From Planctomycetota bacterium (GTDB lineage Bacteria; Planctomycetota; Planctomycetia; Pirellulales; PALSA-1355): DNA of 64,000 nucleotides. Under the pieces are notes generated by a model. That model did not search any database. It was not told where the DNA came from and saw nothing but the letters and a program-made list of their open reading frames with translations. Each line of letters begins with the position of its first letter. Within the stretch, counting starts at the first letter, position 1. Location of the stretch: assembly GCA_003389325.1 (NCBI GenBank), contig QQVE01000041.1, positions 1-64,000 of the forward strand, read 5' to 3'. The position numbers and the translations under genes are program-made. This document shows, in pieces, positions 47,399-55,705 of this stretch.

Positions 47399-47697
47399 AA
47401 GTCAGCGTCACCGGCAACCTCCAGCGGTCCGACGCGCTCGTGGCCGACGATGCGGCGCGCAAACGCCAGGCATGCTTGCACGTCCTCCTTTTCCAGCCAC
47501 GGATAGCCTTCGAGGAGCGTTTCGGGCGTGTCCCCGGCGGCCAACATGCCCAGCACGTGTTCGACCGCCAGCCGTCTGCCTCGAATGATCGGCTTGCCGC
47601 CGAAAATCTTTGGGTTCGTGGTGATTCGCTGCAGCAGTTGATCTTCGTCCATTTGTCGCTCCCGCAAAGTTCGCTTCGTTCTCTGCAATTCTCGCAT
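47395..47697 (-). CDS. DUF433 antitoxin-like protein
   Basis: 100 aa. The motif RITTNPKIFGGKPIIRGRRLAVEHVLGMLAAGDTPE (quoted here in parts: NPKIFGGKPIIRG and VEHVLGMLAAGD) is the DUF433 signature, a winged-HTH-like antitoxin commonly paired with DUF5615. ATG at 47697 is preceded by a strong AAGGAGGTGG site; a later ATG (47652) lacks one. Overlap with the next gene implies translational coupling. Confidence 0.85.
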   Translation of the reverse strand: MRELQRTKRTLRERQMDEDQLLQRITTNPKIFGGKPIIRGRRLAVEHVLGMLAAGDTPETLLEGYPWLEKEDVQACLAFARRIVGHERVGPLEVAGDADL

Positions 47698-47788
47698 GGA
47701 AACCACCTCCTTGCCAGAACGCAGCGGATAGGGTCGTCGTATGGCCGTGGCTCTGGGGCTGTGCTGTACCCGCTGATATCATGCGCAT

Positions 47789-49606
47789 ATGACCGTTTCG
47801 CAGTACGAATTCGATGTGCTGGTCATCGGCGCCGGGCATGCCGGCACCGAGGCGGCGCTGGCGGCTGCGCGGATGGGGGCCAAGACGACGCTACTGACCA
47901 CCAACTGCGATACGGTCGGGCAGATGAGCTGCAATCCGGCCATCGGCGGCGTGGCCAAGGGGCACATCGTCCGCGAGATCGACGCGCTGGGCGGGGCCAT
48001 CGGGCGGGCCATCGACGCCACGGGCATTCAGTTCCGCATGCTCAACAAGCGTAAGGGGCCGGCCATGCACAGCCCCCGGGCCCAGGCCGACAAGAAGGCC
48101 TACCAGTTCGAGATCAAGCGCATCGTCGAAGAGCAGCAGAACCTCTCGCTGCGGCAGGAAACCGTCGAAGACATCCTCACCGAAACCCACGGCGAGTCGG
48201 CACGCGTCGTCGGCGTGCGCGTGCGCGGCGATGCCATCTATCGCGCGCCGACCGTCATCCTCACCACGGGCACCTTTCTGCAAGCCTTGATGCACACCGG
48301 CGAAGCCAAGACGCCCGGCGGCCGCGCCGGTGAAGGCACGACCGCCGGCATCAGCGGTGCCCTCGGTCGACTCGGTTTCGAGCTGGCACGTTTCAAGACG
48401 GGCACGCCGCCGCGATTGAATGGACGCACGATCGACTACACCAAGACCGAACGACAACCGGGCGACGACGAACCCCGGCCGTTCTCGTTCCTGACCGAAG
48501 CCATCGCGGCCGAGCAGATTCCCTGTTGGATCACGTATACCAATGCCGAGGCCCACGCGTTGATTCGGGCCAACCTGCACCGCGCGCCCATGTATAGCGG
48601 GCAGATCACCTCGAGCGGCCCGCGCTATTGCCCGTCGATCGAAGACAAGGTCGTTCGTTTCGCCGACAAGGAGCAGCATCAACTGTTTCTCGAGCCCGAG
48701 GGACGCAACACGCAGGAGGTGTACGTCAACGGCATCTCGACCAGCCTGCCGCGCGACGTGCAGGACGCCGTGCTCCGTCTCGTGCCGGGATTGGAGAACG
48801 CCGAGATCATGCGCTACGGCTACGCCGTCGAGTACGACTACGCGCCGCCGGAGCAGTTGCAGCCGTCGTTGGAAACGAAGCGCGTGGCGGGCCTGTACTT
48901 CGCCGGGCAGATCAACGGCACGACCGGCTACGAAGAGGCGGCGGCCCAGGGCCTGTTGGCGGGCGTCAACGCTGCGCTGGCCGGTCGCGGCGACGAGCCG
49001 CTGGTGCTATCGCGCGACCAGGCCTATATCGGCGTGCTGATCGACGATCTGGTGACCCGCGGCGTCGACGAACCGTATCGCATGTTCACCAGCCGGGCCG
49101 AGCATCGCCTGCTGCTGCGGCACGACAACGCCGACCGGCGGCTGACCCCGATCGGACGGCAAATCGGCCTGGTCGATGCGGAACGCTGGCAACGTCTCAG
49201 CACGAAGCTCGCCGACATCGAGGCCGCCAAAGCGCTGCTCGACACCCACCACGAAGGCGCGACTCTGGGCAAGCTGCTCAAGCGACCGGAGATAGCCTGG
49301 ACGCACCTGTGCACGTATGAGCCACGTTTGACGAGCTACTCGGCGGAGGTGGCCGAACAGGTGACGCACGACGTGAAGTACGCCGGCTACATCGCGCGCG
49401 AGGAAGCCGAGATCGCCCGGTGGCGGAAGCTAGCCGAGCGGCGGTTCCCGCCGGCGTTCGATTTCGCAGGTGTCCGGCATCTGCGGGCCGAAGCGCGGGA
49501 AAAGCTGACGCGTGTGCGGCCGACCAACCTGGCCCAGGCCAGCCGCATCAGCGGCATCACGCCGGCCGACATGGCGCTTTTGGCGATTCACCTCGAGGGG
49601 CGGTGA
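47789..49606 (+). CDS. mnmG: tRNA uridine 5-carboxymethylaminomethyl modification enzyme MnmG
   Basis: 605 aa. The FAD-binding motif [19 protein letters not shown], then [20 protein letters not shown] and [36 protein letters not shown] and the C-terminal domain are all intact. With MnmE it builds cmnm5U at wobble position 34 of certain tRNAs. ATG at 47789. The first half of the roughly 440-base region downstream of it shows no gene. Confidence 0.96.
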   Translation: MTVSQYEFDVLVIGAGHAGTEAALAAARMGAKTTLLTTNCDTVGQMSCNPAIGGVAKGHIVREIDALGGAIGRAIDATGIQFRMLNKRKGPAMHSPRAQADKKAYQFEIKRIVEEQQNLSLRQETVEDILTETHGESARVVGVRVRGDAIYRAPTVILTTGTFLQALMHTGEAKTPGGRAGEGTTAGISGALGRLGFELARFKTGTPPRLNGRTIDYTKTERQPGDDEPRPFSFLTEAIAAEQIPCWITYTNAEAHALIRANLHRAPMYSGQITSSGPRYCPSIEDKVVRFADKEQHQLFLEPEGRNTQEVYVNGISTSLPRDVQDAVLRLVPGLENAEIMRYGYAVEYDYAPPEQLQPSLETKRVAGLYFAGQINGTTGYEEAAAQGLLAGVNAALAGRGDEPLVLSRDQAYIGVLIDDLVTRGVDEPYRMFTSRAEHRLLLRHDNADRRLTPIGRQIGLVDAERWQRLSTKLADIEAAKALLDTHHEGATLGKLLKRPEIAWTHLCTYEPRLTSYSAEVAEQVTHDVKYAGYIAREEAEIARWRKLAERRFPPAFDFAGVRHLRAEAREKLTRVRPTNLAQASRISGITPADMALLAIHLEGR

Positions 49607-49784
49607 GTCGGCGCGGGCCGAGAAACAACGGATTTTGCCCGCCAGGGCATAGGCAAGCCACGTGAACGTGAACTGTGGCGCGGTCTAGGAGACTTGCCCG
49701 GCCCGTTGTCAAGCGTTTTTCGCACAAAAGAGAATGTGCCCTTAAGTCGTTTGTTGGCTTGCGATTGAGCGCGCAAGATCGATA

Positions 49785-49812
49785 TTGACTCGCCTATGGG
49801 CCGGGCTATAAT
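49785..49812 (+). promoter_or_regulatory. Strong sigma-70 promoter of the HTH-REC regulator
   Basis: TTGACT (49785-49790) and a perfect TATAAT (49807-49812) are 16 bases apart. The predicted start is near 49819, which gives a leader of about 230 bases. Confidence 0.8.
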
Positions 49813-49818
49813 AGGGCC

Positions 49819-50048
49819 CGATGGCAAATTCGGTAATCTTGGCAGGAACCGTACATACGCATTGCTGACTTAAGCGTAGCCAACTGGTCAAGTGTTAGGG
49901 ACGCAGCAAGCTAAAGGCTAGGTTCCGTCTAGCGTGACATGGAGGATTAGGAACTTCCGGTCGATTTCTTGTCGTCGAGGAATCCACGCGGAGGTCCCGC
50001 TTAGACTAGCCTAATACCATCGGCTAGGGAGAGGGGTGGTTAGCAACC
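49819..50048 (+). promoter_or_regulatory. Long structured 5' leader of the HTH-REC gene (candidate cis-regulatory RNA)
   Basis: About 230 bases of non-coding leader. Hairpins that can be drawn by eye: GGAACC (about 49845-49850) with GGTTCC (49921-49926); GCTAG/CTAGC (49917-49921 with 49929-49933), which competes with the former; CTAGCC/GGCTAG (50006-50011 with 50022-50027); and GGTT/AACC (50038-50041 with 50045-50048), directly before the ATG. GGGACGCA at 49898-49905 recalls a motif in c-di-GMP-I riboswitches, but the rest of that consensus is not met. A regulatory leader is likely; its ligand is unknown. Confidence 0.45.
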
Positions 50049-50630
50049 ATGAAAACTGTGTTCACCACAGGCGAAGCGGCGAAGATCTGCAAAGTCAGTC
50101 AGCAGACGATCATTCGTTGTTTCGATTCGGGACAACTCAAAGGATTTCGAGTTCCCGGTAGCCGGTTCCGCCGCATCCCGCGCGAACAGCTCTACGCGTT
50201 CATGCGCGACAACGGCATTCCGACCGATGCCCTGGAAAGCGGAAAACGCAAGGTGCTCATCGTCGACGACGACCAGGAACTGGTCGAGTTGATCGTCGAC
50301 GTGCTCGATAAAGACGGGCGCTTCGAAGTCCGCACCGTCAACAACGGCTTCGACGCCGGCATGATGGTCAAGGACTATCATCCCGACCTGATCGTGCTCG
50401 ACGTCATGCTGCCGGACATCAACGGCAAGGAAGTCTGCCAGCGGGTCCGCAGCGATAAGACGATGGACGACGTGCGTATCATCTGCATCTCGGGCATGGT
50501 CGAGGAAGACAAGATCGAGGACCTCAAGAGCGCCGGGGCCAACGACTTTTTGCACAAGCCGTTCGAGGTCGAAACCCTCATCGAACGCATGTGCACGCTG
50601 TTGGACATCGAAACGGTCACCTCGCGCTAG
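50049..50630 (+). CDS. Excisionase/BldC-like HTH protein with C-terminal receiver domain
   Basis: 193 aa. Residues about 4-52 are a MerR/excisionase-like HTH (TTGEAAKICKVSQQTIIRCF and VPGSRFRRIPREQLYAFM). Residues about 67-185 are a REC domain: acidic pocket D73-D75, phosphoacceptor D118 (LIVLDVMLPD) and K170. The order is the reverse of common response regulators. ATG at 50049, with purine-rich AGGGAGAGGGG 12 bases upstream. A histidine kinase gene follows 85 bases later and may be its partner. Confidence 0.88.
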   Translation: MKTVFTTGEAAKICKVSQQTIIRCFDSGQLKGFRVPGSRFRRIPREQLYAFMRDNGIPTDALESGKRKVLIVDDDQELVELIVDVLDKDGRFEVRTVNNGFDAGMMVKDYHPDLIVLDVMLPDINGKEVCQRVRSDKTMDDVRIICISGMVEEDKIEDLKSAGANDFLHKPFEVETLIERMCTLLDIETVTSR

Positions 50631-50715
50631 TTGTCCTCGCAGGCGGGTGCGCTTGGCGGCGTGAACTCCACCGGGCCTGGTGCGTCACGAGCGCCCTCGT
50701 GCCGGAACCGCCATT

Positions 50716-52104
50716 ATGCACACGCTGCCCAGCCTCGTCACTCCGCGCGGCTCGCGCCGTTTGCCGCTCGCCGAACCCACGGCCGAGCGCCTCGCGCTGG
50801 GCCTGCTAGCGAACGGTGCTGGGCGAAACGTGCACTTCGAGGCCGCCTTGGCCGGCGATCCCGCCCTGGCGGTGTGGACGCTGGCAAGAGCGTACGCCGC
50901 GGGCGAAGACGCGCTGCGCTCGATCGCCGAGCTGGCCTCCTGGTTGGCCAATCAACCGGCGAGTTTCTTCACAGGCGGCCAAACGCCGGAGCCCGCTGCC
51001 GCTGAGGATCTTCGACGTCGCTCGAGCACCCTGTCCGGCCGCTCGCTGGCCGCGGCTGCATTGGCTGAGCAGTTTGCCCGCGACGGTGCGGCCGATGCTC
51101 AGCCGTCTCGCTTTCTGGCGCTCGTGCACGGCGCTGCCGAGTGGGTGGCGATCGACGGCGAAGCGCCGGACGCGTCGGCGCTTTTCCCGCCGTGGCTGCA
51201 CAGCACCCTGGAGGAACTGCGGCGGCCGGCCGAGCACCAGTCGCCCGAGGTTGCTTGCGCGGCGCGAGCGCTGCGCGCCGTCGCCGCGCAGGACGAAGAT
51301 ACCCCCACCAAACTCGGCGAAGCCTGGGCGCGGCAAGGTCCCTGGGGAGCGAGTTTCAATGAACTCGTCGAGCGGTTGCGCGTGCTCGCGCAACTCCAGC
51401 ATGATTTCGCCGGGGCCCTGGAAACGGCAAAGCTCGAAGCCCTGAAAAATCTGGCCTATGGCGCGGGCCACGAAATCAACAATCCGCTGGCCAACATCTC
51501 GGCCCGGGCGCAAACCATGTTGGCCGAAGAGCAGGACCCGGAGCGGCGGCGGATGTTGGGGGCGATCAATGCCCAGGCGTTTCGAGCGCATGAGATGATC
51601 GCCGACATGATGCTCTTCGCCCGCCCACCGGCACCGCAGCCCGAGCCGGCAGACCTGGTGCCCTTGCTCGCCGGAGTCGCCGACGAGTTGGCCCCACAGG
51701 CCGAGGAACAGGGGTCTGAAATCCGCGCGGACTTGCCCCAGGGTCCCCTGGTGGTGGCGATCGACGCCACGCAAATCGCCGTCGCGGTGCGCTCGCTGTG
51801 CGTCAACGCGCTCGAAGCCCTGGTGACCGGAGGCACCGTACAGATCGAGCTCCTGCCGCCGGCGAAGCCGCACGAGGCCGTGCGAATCGCCGTCCGCGAC
51901 GACGGCCCCGGCATTGCCGCGGAAGTGCGTCCGCATGTTTTCGACCCCTTCTATTCGGGGCGCGAGGCGGGCCGCGGGCTCGGCCTGGGCCTGTCGAAGT
52001 GCTGGCGCATCGTCACCGGCCACGGTGGGCGAATCGATGTGGAAAGCGGGCCCGGCCAGGGCGCGGTCTTCACCATCACGTTGCCGCCGGGCAACACCCG
52101 TTGA
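50716..52104 (+). CDS. Soluble histidine kinase
   Basis: 462 aa. The H-box is GAGHEINNPLANIS, followed by the N-box NALEAL, DDGPGI (G1) and DPFYSGREAGRGLGLGLS (F/G2). The N-terminal 220 residues have no transmembrane helix and their ALAGDPALAVWTLARA segment weakly resembles HDOD domains. The kinase is therefore cytosolic and probably senses an internal signal. It may phosphorylate the upstream HTH-REC protein. ATG at 50716 was chosen; a GTG at 50680 is an alternative. Confidence 0.85.
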   Translation: MHTLPSLVTPRGSRRLPLAEPTAERLALGLLANGAGRNVHFEAALAGDPALAVWTLARAYAAGEDALRSIAELASWLANQPASFFTGGQTPEPAAAEDLRRRSSTLSGRSLAAAALAEQFARDGAADAQPSRFLALVHGAAEWVAIDGEAPDASALFPPWLHSTLEELRRPAEHQSPEVACAARALRAVAAQDEDTPTKLGEAWARQGPWGASFNELVERLRVLAQLQHDFAGALETAKLEALKNLAYGAGHEINNPLANISARAQTMLAEEQDPERRRMLGAINAQAFRAHEMIADMMLFARPPAPQPEPADLVPLLAGVADELAPQAEEQGSEIRADLPQGPLVVAIDATQIAVAVRSLCVNALEALVTGGTVQIELLPPAKPHEAVRIAVRDDGPGIAAEVRPHVFDPFYSGREAGRGLGLGLSKCWRIVTGHGGRIDVESGPGQGAVFTITLPPGNTR

Positions 52105-52275
52105 ATTCGGGCAACACTGAAACGTGGCCGCTTCTCAACACCTTGGGCGGTTCCTTCCCTGGGCTTTTCTTCGGCGGCGATGCCCCGCTCGGCGAGGCCC
52201 CTTCCGCGAATTCTGCAAGCTACGCTTGAACGTCGAATCGGTCGACGCGCATGAAATCACCTTGGAGTTTGCACC

Positions 52276-52578
52276 ATGAAATTCGTTGCCGCAGTCGCTG
52301 CTTTGGGGCTAGTGGCGTTGGCCGCGCCGGCCAGTGCTCAAGTGGTCGTCGAAAGCCCCGTCGTGACCTACTACGCCCCCAGCATGCCGGTCACGACGTA
52401 CTATGAGCCCAGCGTGCCCGTGACGACCTATTACGAGCCGCTGCCCGTCACGTCGTATTACTATCCCACGTACACGTCGTACTACGCTCCCAGCGTGGCC
52501 TACTATCCGAGCACGTATTACTACGTGCCGCGACGCGTCGCCCGGCGCTGGTATCGAGCCGGTTATTGGGGCTGGTAA
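52276..52578 (+). CDS. Secreted tyrosine-rich repeat protein (YYAPS type)
   Basis: 100 aa. A signal peptide (residues 1-21, ending in PASA) precedes repeats such as VTYYAPSMPVTTYYEPSVPV and TSYYAPSVAYYPSTYYYV, ending in a basic tail (RRVARRWYRAGYWGW). The low-complexity Tyr/Pro composition suggests a surface or envelope component. A terminator follows at 52610-52662. Function unknown. Confidence 0.75.
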   Translation: MKFVAAVAALGLVALAAPASAQVVVESPVVTYYAPSMPVTTYYEPSVPVTTYYEPLPVTSYYYPTYTSYYAPSVAYYPSTYYYVPRRVARRWYRAGYWGW

Positions 52579-52609
52579 GAGTCGGACACTCACAGCCGAA
52601 CGGCCTCCT

Positions 52610-52662
52610 AGCGGGAACGCCGTGCGCTGGTGCGAGCCGCGCGCGGCGGTTCCCGCTTTTTT
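52610..52662 (+). terminator. Terminator after the first YYAPS gene
   Basis: AGCGGGAAC (52610-52618) pairs with GTTCCCGCT (52649-52657), with extra pairing inside, followed by a run of T to 52662. Confidence 0.85.
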
Positions 52663-52861
52663 GGTAGACCTCCTGCACCGCGCTGTTTTCGCCGGCGCGC
52701 GGGGGTCTGCGAAGTTCGGGCAGACTATTCCGCCGGGCTGGCGCTGGCTGCATTGCCAGCAGCTTCGACGCGCGCAGCCTTCGTCCCGCCCTAAGCCGCG
52801 CGCAAATAGTTGCAACCGCCACGGCCCTATTTTAGGATTGGGCTTAGAGGAGGACCTAGAT

Positions 52862-53287
52862 ATGCGCACTTTGATTGCTTTGACCTTGGCGGTCGTACTG
52901 TTTGGTGCCAGCCGGGCCGATGCCCAAGCCGTCGTGACGTACTATCCGTCGAGCACGCCGGTCACAACGTATTACGCACCCACGACGACCTACTATGCTC
53001 CCAGTACGGCCACGACCACGTACTACGCCCCCAGCACCACGACGACGTATTACGCTCCGACCACGACGTACTACGCCCCCAGCACGACGACGACGTATTA
53101 CGCGCCGAGCACCAGCACCACGACGACGTACTACGCCCCCAGCGTCTCGACGCCGGTGACGACCTACTACGCTCCGAGCACGCCGGTCACGACGTACTAC
53201 ACGCCGGCGACGACCTATTGGGTCAATCCCAAGGTCTACGTCGCCGGGCAGCCCGTCCGCAACGTGCTGCGGGCCATTACGCCGTAG
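52862..53287 (+). CDS. Secreted tyrosine-rich repeat protein (TTYYAPS type)
   Basis: 141 aa. A signal peptide (residues 1-22) is followed by about ten units of TTYYAPS/TTTYYAP and a short non-repeat tail (PKVYVAGQPVRNVLRAITP). Strong AGAGGAGG ribosome site. It is a paralogue of the gene at 52276, 283 bases upstream; a terminator separates them. The repeats are almost perfect at DNA level, so unit number may vary between strains. Function unknown. Confidence 0.75.
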   Translation: MRTLIALTLAVVLFGASRADAQAVVTYYPSSTPVTTYYAPTTTYYAPSTATTTYYAPSTTTTYYAPTTTYYAPSTTTTYYAPSTSTTTTYYAPSVSTPVTTYYAPSTPVTTYYTPATTYWVNPKVYVAGQPVRNVLRAITP

Positions 53288-53310
53288 CGGAACGCTACCA
53301 GAGATAGCCC

Positions 53311-53358
53311 AAGCCACGCCGTTCCCGCGAAATTCGCGCGAGCCGGGCGTGGCTTTTT
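53311..53358 (+). terminator. Terminator after the second YYAPS gene
   Basis: AAGCCACGCC (53311-53320) pairs perfectly with GGCGTGGCTT (53346-53355), followed by TTT. Confidence 0.85.
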
Positions 53359-53457
53359 CTATTTCTAGAGAGGGAATTGTGGCGATTGCCCCAGCGGGCA
53401 AATAAATTTGCGCTTCAGGGCGGTCATTACCTGTAGACCGAAACCTGGGGACTGGCG

Positions 53458-53982
53458 ATGGCCGAATTAGCCGACCGGCTGGCGCGTGGCGATCCGGCGG
53501 CGTTCGCCGAGTTGTACGATGCCTGCGCCGCCGCACTGCACCACTGGCTGCTCCTGCAATTGCGGTCGGCGAACGACGCCGACGACGTCGTGCAGGAGAC
53601 GTTCGTGCGATTGGCCCGGTCGCGCAAGAAACTACGCCGCGTGGAGAACCCCGTGGCCTATGCCTTCACGGTGGCCCGCAACGAGGCGGCGCGGTTGCAG
53701 AGGCGCCGCGTCCGCAAGCCGCGCGGCGAAGCCGAGCTGCCGGCCCTGGCGTCGGTCGACGACGCATCGGCCGAGCGCGAAGCGGTCGACGCGGTGCGTG
53801 CGGCGCTCGAGCGGTTGCCCAAGGAGCAACGTGAGATCGTGGAACTGAAAGCCTACGCAGGACTGACGCTGAGGGAGATTGCCGAGGTGACGTCATTGCC
53901 GCCGGGCACGGTCGCCACCCGATACCGCGCGGCGCTGGGGCGGTTGCGCCAGTGGCTCATAAAGAGTGAATGCCATGAATGA
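53458..53982 (+). CDS. ECF-subfamily RNA polymerase sigma factor
   Basis: 174 aa. Region 2 is DPAAFAELYDACAAALHHWL...DADDVVQETFVRLARS and region 4 is LERLPKEQREIVELKAYAGLTLREIAEVTSLPPGTVATRYRAAL. There is no long linker or additional domain. It should direct polymerase to envelope-stress-type promoters, possibly including its own operon. Its stop overlaps the next gene by 8 bases. Confidence 0.92.
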   Translation: MAELADRLARGDPAAFAELYDACAAALHHWLLLQLRSANDADDVVQETFVRLARSRKKLRRVENPVAYAFTVARNEAARLQRRRVRKPRGEAELPALASVDDASAEREAVDAVRAALERLPKEQREIVELKAYAGLTLREIAEVTSLPPGTVATRYRAALGRLRQWLIKSECHE

Positions 53983-54367
53983 TGAGTTGCCCGAGTTTTT
54001 CGAGCGCGCGAAGCCGCCGGCCGCACCCGCGGCATTGCGGGCGCGGGTCCTGTCGGCCGTGGAGCGGGAACTTGCCCCGCGCCGCAAGCCGGCCTGGGAG
54101 CGCGCGCTCGAGTGGGGCGTGGCGGCCAGCTTGACGCTTGGCATCGGCATGAACATTTGGCAGTGGCAGCGCCCGGGGCCGCTGGCTTCGCATTCGAAGC
54201 CTGCCCCCAACGCGCAGTGGACCCCACGTTCTCCCTTGGCCGACGAGCAACTAACCGACTTCGTCAACAAGCGGCTGGCCGCTCAACCGCCGCGCGACAC
54301 GCAGGCAGCATTCGGGAAACACTACGAGGAAGTGTTGCGGGAAATCAGCGAACATCCAGCGGGGTAA
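53975..54367 (+). CDS. Small single-span membrane protein, probable anti-sigma factor
   Basis: 130 aa. One transmembrane helix (GVAASLTLGIGMNIW) near residue 55 divides a cytosolic N-terminus from an outer part. The zinc-finger motif HX3CX2C of classical anti-sigma factors is absent. Overlap with the ECF gene strongly suggests that it regulates it. GTG at 53966 is an alternative start. Confidence 0.7.
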   Translation: MNDELPEFFERAKPPAAPAALRARVLSAVERELAPRRKPAWERALEWGVAASLTLGIGMNIWQWQRPGPLASHSKPAPNAQWTPRSPLADEQLTDFVNKRLAAQPPRDTQAAFGKHYEEVLREISEHPAG

Positions 54368-54373
54368 GCACCG

Positions 54374-55672
54374 ATGAAACGCTCAGTACGCGCACGCCTG
54401 GGATTACTAGGTGCATTCGTGGCACTCATCGTTGTGGCAGCGGTTGTCGTCACGCGAGCCGACGCCAGCGCCCAAGCCGAGTTGGACGAGCGGCTAGAGG
54501 AACTGCGCCGCCAGGGCGCCCCGTTGTCGCTTGAAGATCTAGCCCGCAAGCCGCCCCGTCCGGAAGACAATGCCGCGACGTACATCCGCCGGGCCAAGGA
54601 ATCGGTCGACTCGATCAGCAAAGAGGTCGACGCGGCGTACGAGAACGAACCGGAACGCGATCAACGGGCGATCGACTTCGGCCGGCCCACCGAGGCCTAC
54701 CTACGGGCAGTCCGCTCCGCATTCGAGGCGTATCCGGCCACGCTGCCGCTGCTCGAGCAAGCGGCGAATTGCCAGGCCTATGACGCTCAATACGACTACC
54801 GCGCTAGCACCTCCGACTTCCTTGATGAGTTGCTCAAGCAAAGCCAGTTGAATCGCGCGGCGATACGCGTGCTGGGATATCGGGCCGCGCAGCAAACCGC
54901 CGATGGCCAGCACGACGATGCTTTGGAAACGGGCATTGTCATGCTGAAACTTTGCCACCTGCTGGACAACGAGCCGACGCTGGTGGGATCGCTGGTGGCC
55001 TTCGCCTGCCGTGCCGTGGCGCTCTACACGATTGACCTGACCTTGCGTAGCGGCGATGTGTCCGAGAAGTTGCGCGATGCTTTGGACAAAGAACTTGCGC
55101 GTTCCCAGGTGGAGCAAACCTTTCTCAACAGCCTGGAGAGTGACCGGGCCTTTGGTCTGACGGTGTTGCAGGAAGTGGCCGCCGGCAAGCATCGCCCCAC
55201 CGACAGCTTCAACGTTTTTTGGAGAACGGCGAGCGATTTCCAGAAGGACCAGAGCCGTTATCTCGACTACGTGGCGCTGTGCAGCTCCCTCACCAACAAG
55301 CCCTATGCGGACATCAAACACAACGACGCGTTGGTGAAGGCAAGCGAGCCTCTGGCCGAAGAGATCGCCGACGCCCCGCAGGGGGCACAAGTCTCCCGCT
55401 GCCGAGCGCAGGTTTACGAGCGGGCCATTCGCATCCTCAACGCGATTCAGCGCTACGAAAAGACACACCCGGGGCAGGTACCAACCGTGGCCGAATTGGG
55501 CCTTCACAAGGAAGTGACTACCGATCCGTTTAACGCCCAGCCATTGCACATTGAAAAGAAGCCCGGCGGCTGGTTGATCTACAGTGTGGACATGAACCTG
55601 AAAGACGATGGCGGCCCGACGACGTGGAGCGATATCGGCTTTGGCCCCCTGCCGCGCACCCGCGAGGATTGA
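54374..55672 (+). CDS. Anchored protein of unknown function, paralogue 1 (ECF operon)
   Basis: 432 aa. An N-terminal signal anchor (LGLLGAFVALIVVAAVVVTR) is followed by a mostly helical exported body. The C-terminal part reads DPFNAQPLHIEKKPGGWLIY...LKDDGG, a pattern also seen in type II secretion pseudopilin-like C-termini. It begins 6 bases after the anti-sigma-like gene. The neighbouring 55706 gene is a clear paralogue (EDNAATYIRRA versus DENAATYLRRA; LKDDGG shared). Confidence 0.7.
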   Translation: MKRSVRARLGLLGAFVALIVVAAVVVTRADASAQAELDERLEELRRQGAPLSLEDLARKPPRPEDNAATYIRRAKESVDSISKEVDAAYENEPERDQRAIDFGRPTEAYLRAVRSAFEAYPATLPLLEQAANCQAYDAQYDYRASTSDFLDELLKQSQLNRAAIRVLGYRAAQQTADGQHDDALETGIVMLKLCHLLDNEPTLVGSLVAFACRAVALYTIDLTLRSGDVSEKLRDALDKELARSQVEQTFLNSLESDRAFGLTVLQEVAAGKHRPTDSFNVFWRTASDFQKDQSRYLDYVALCSSLTNKPYADIKHNDALVKASEPLAEEIADAPQGAQVSRCRAQVYERAIRILNAIQRYEKTHPGQVPTVAELGLHKEVTTDPFNAQPLHIEKKPGGWLIYSVDMNLKDDGGPTTWSDIGFGPLPRTRED

Positions 55673-55705
55673 GTTCGGTTCAATTGTCTGAGAGGCACGA
55701 CACAA

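Noticed and set aside
49819..49950. Resemblance of the leader to guanidine-I (ykkC) riboswitches, from CTAGGTTCCG and ACTGGTC
   Set aside because: The two blocks occur in the opposite order to the ykkC consensus and the GAGAG/ACACACG elements are absent.
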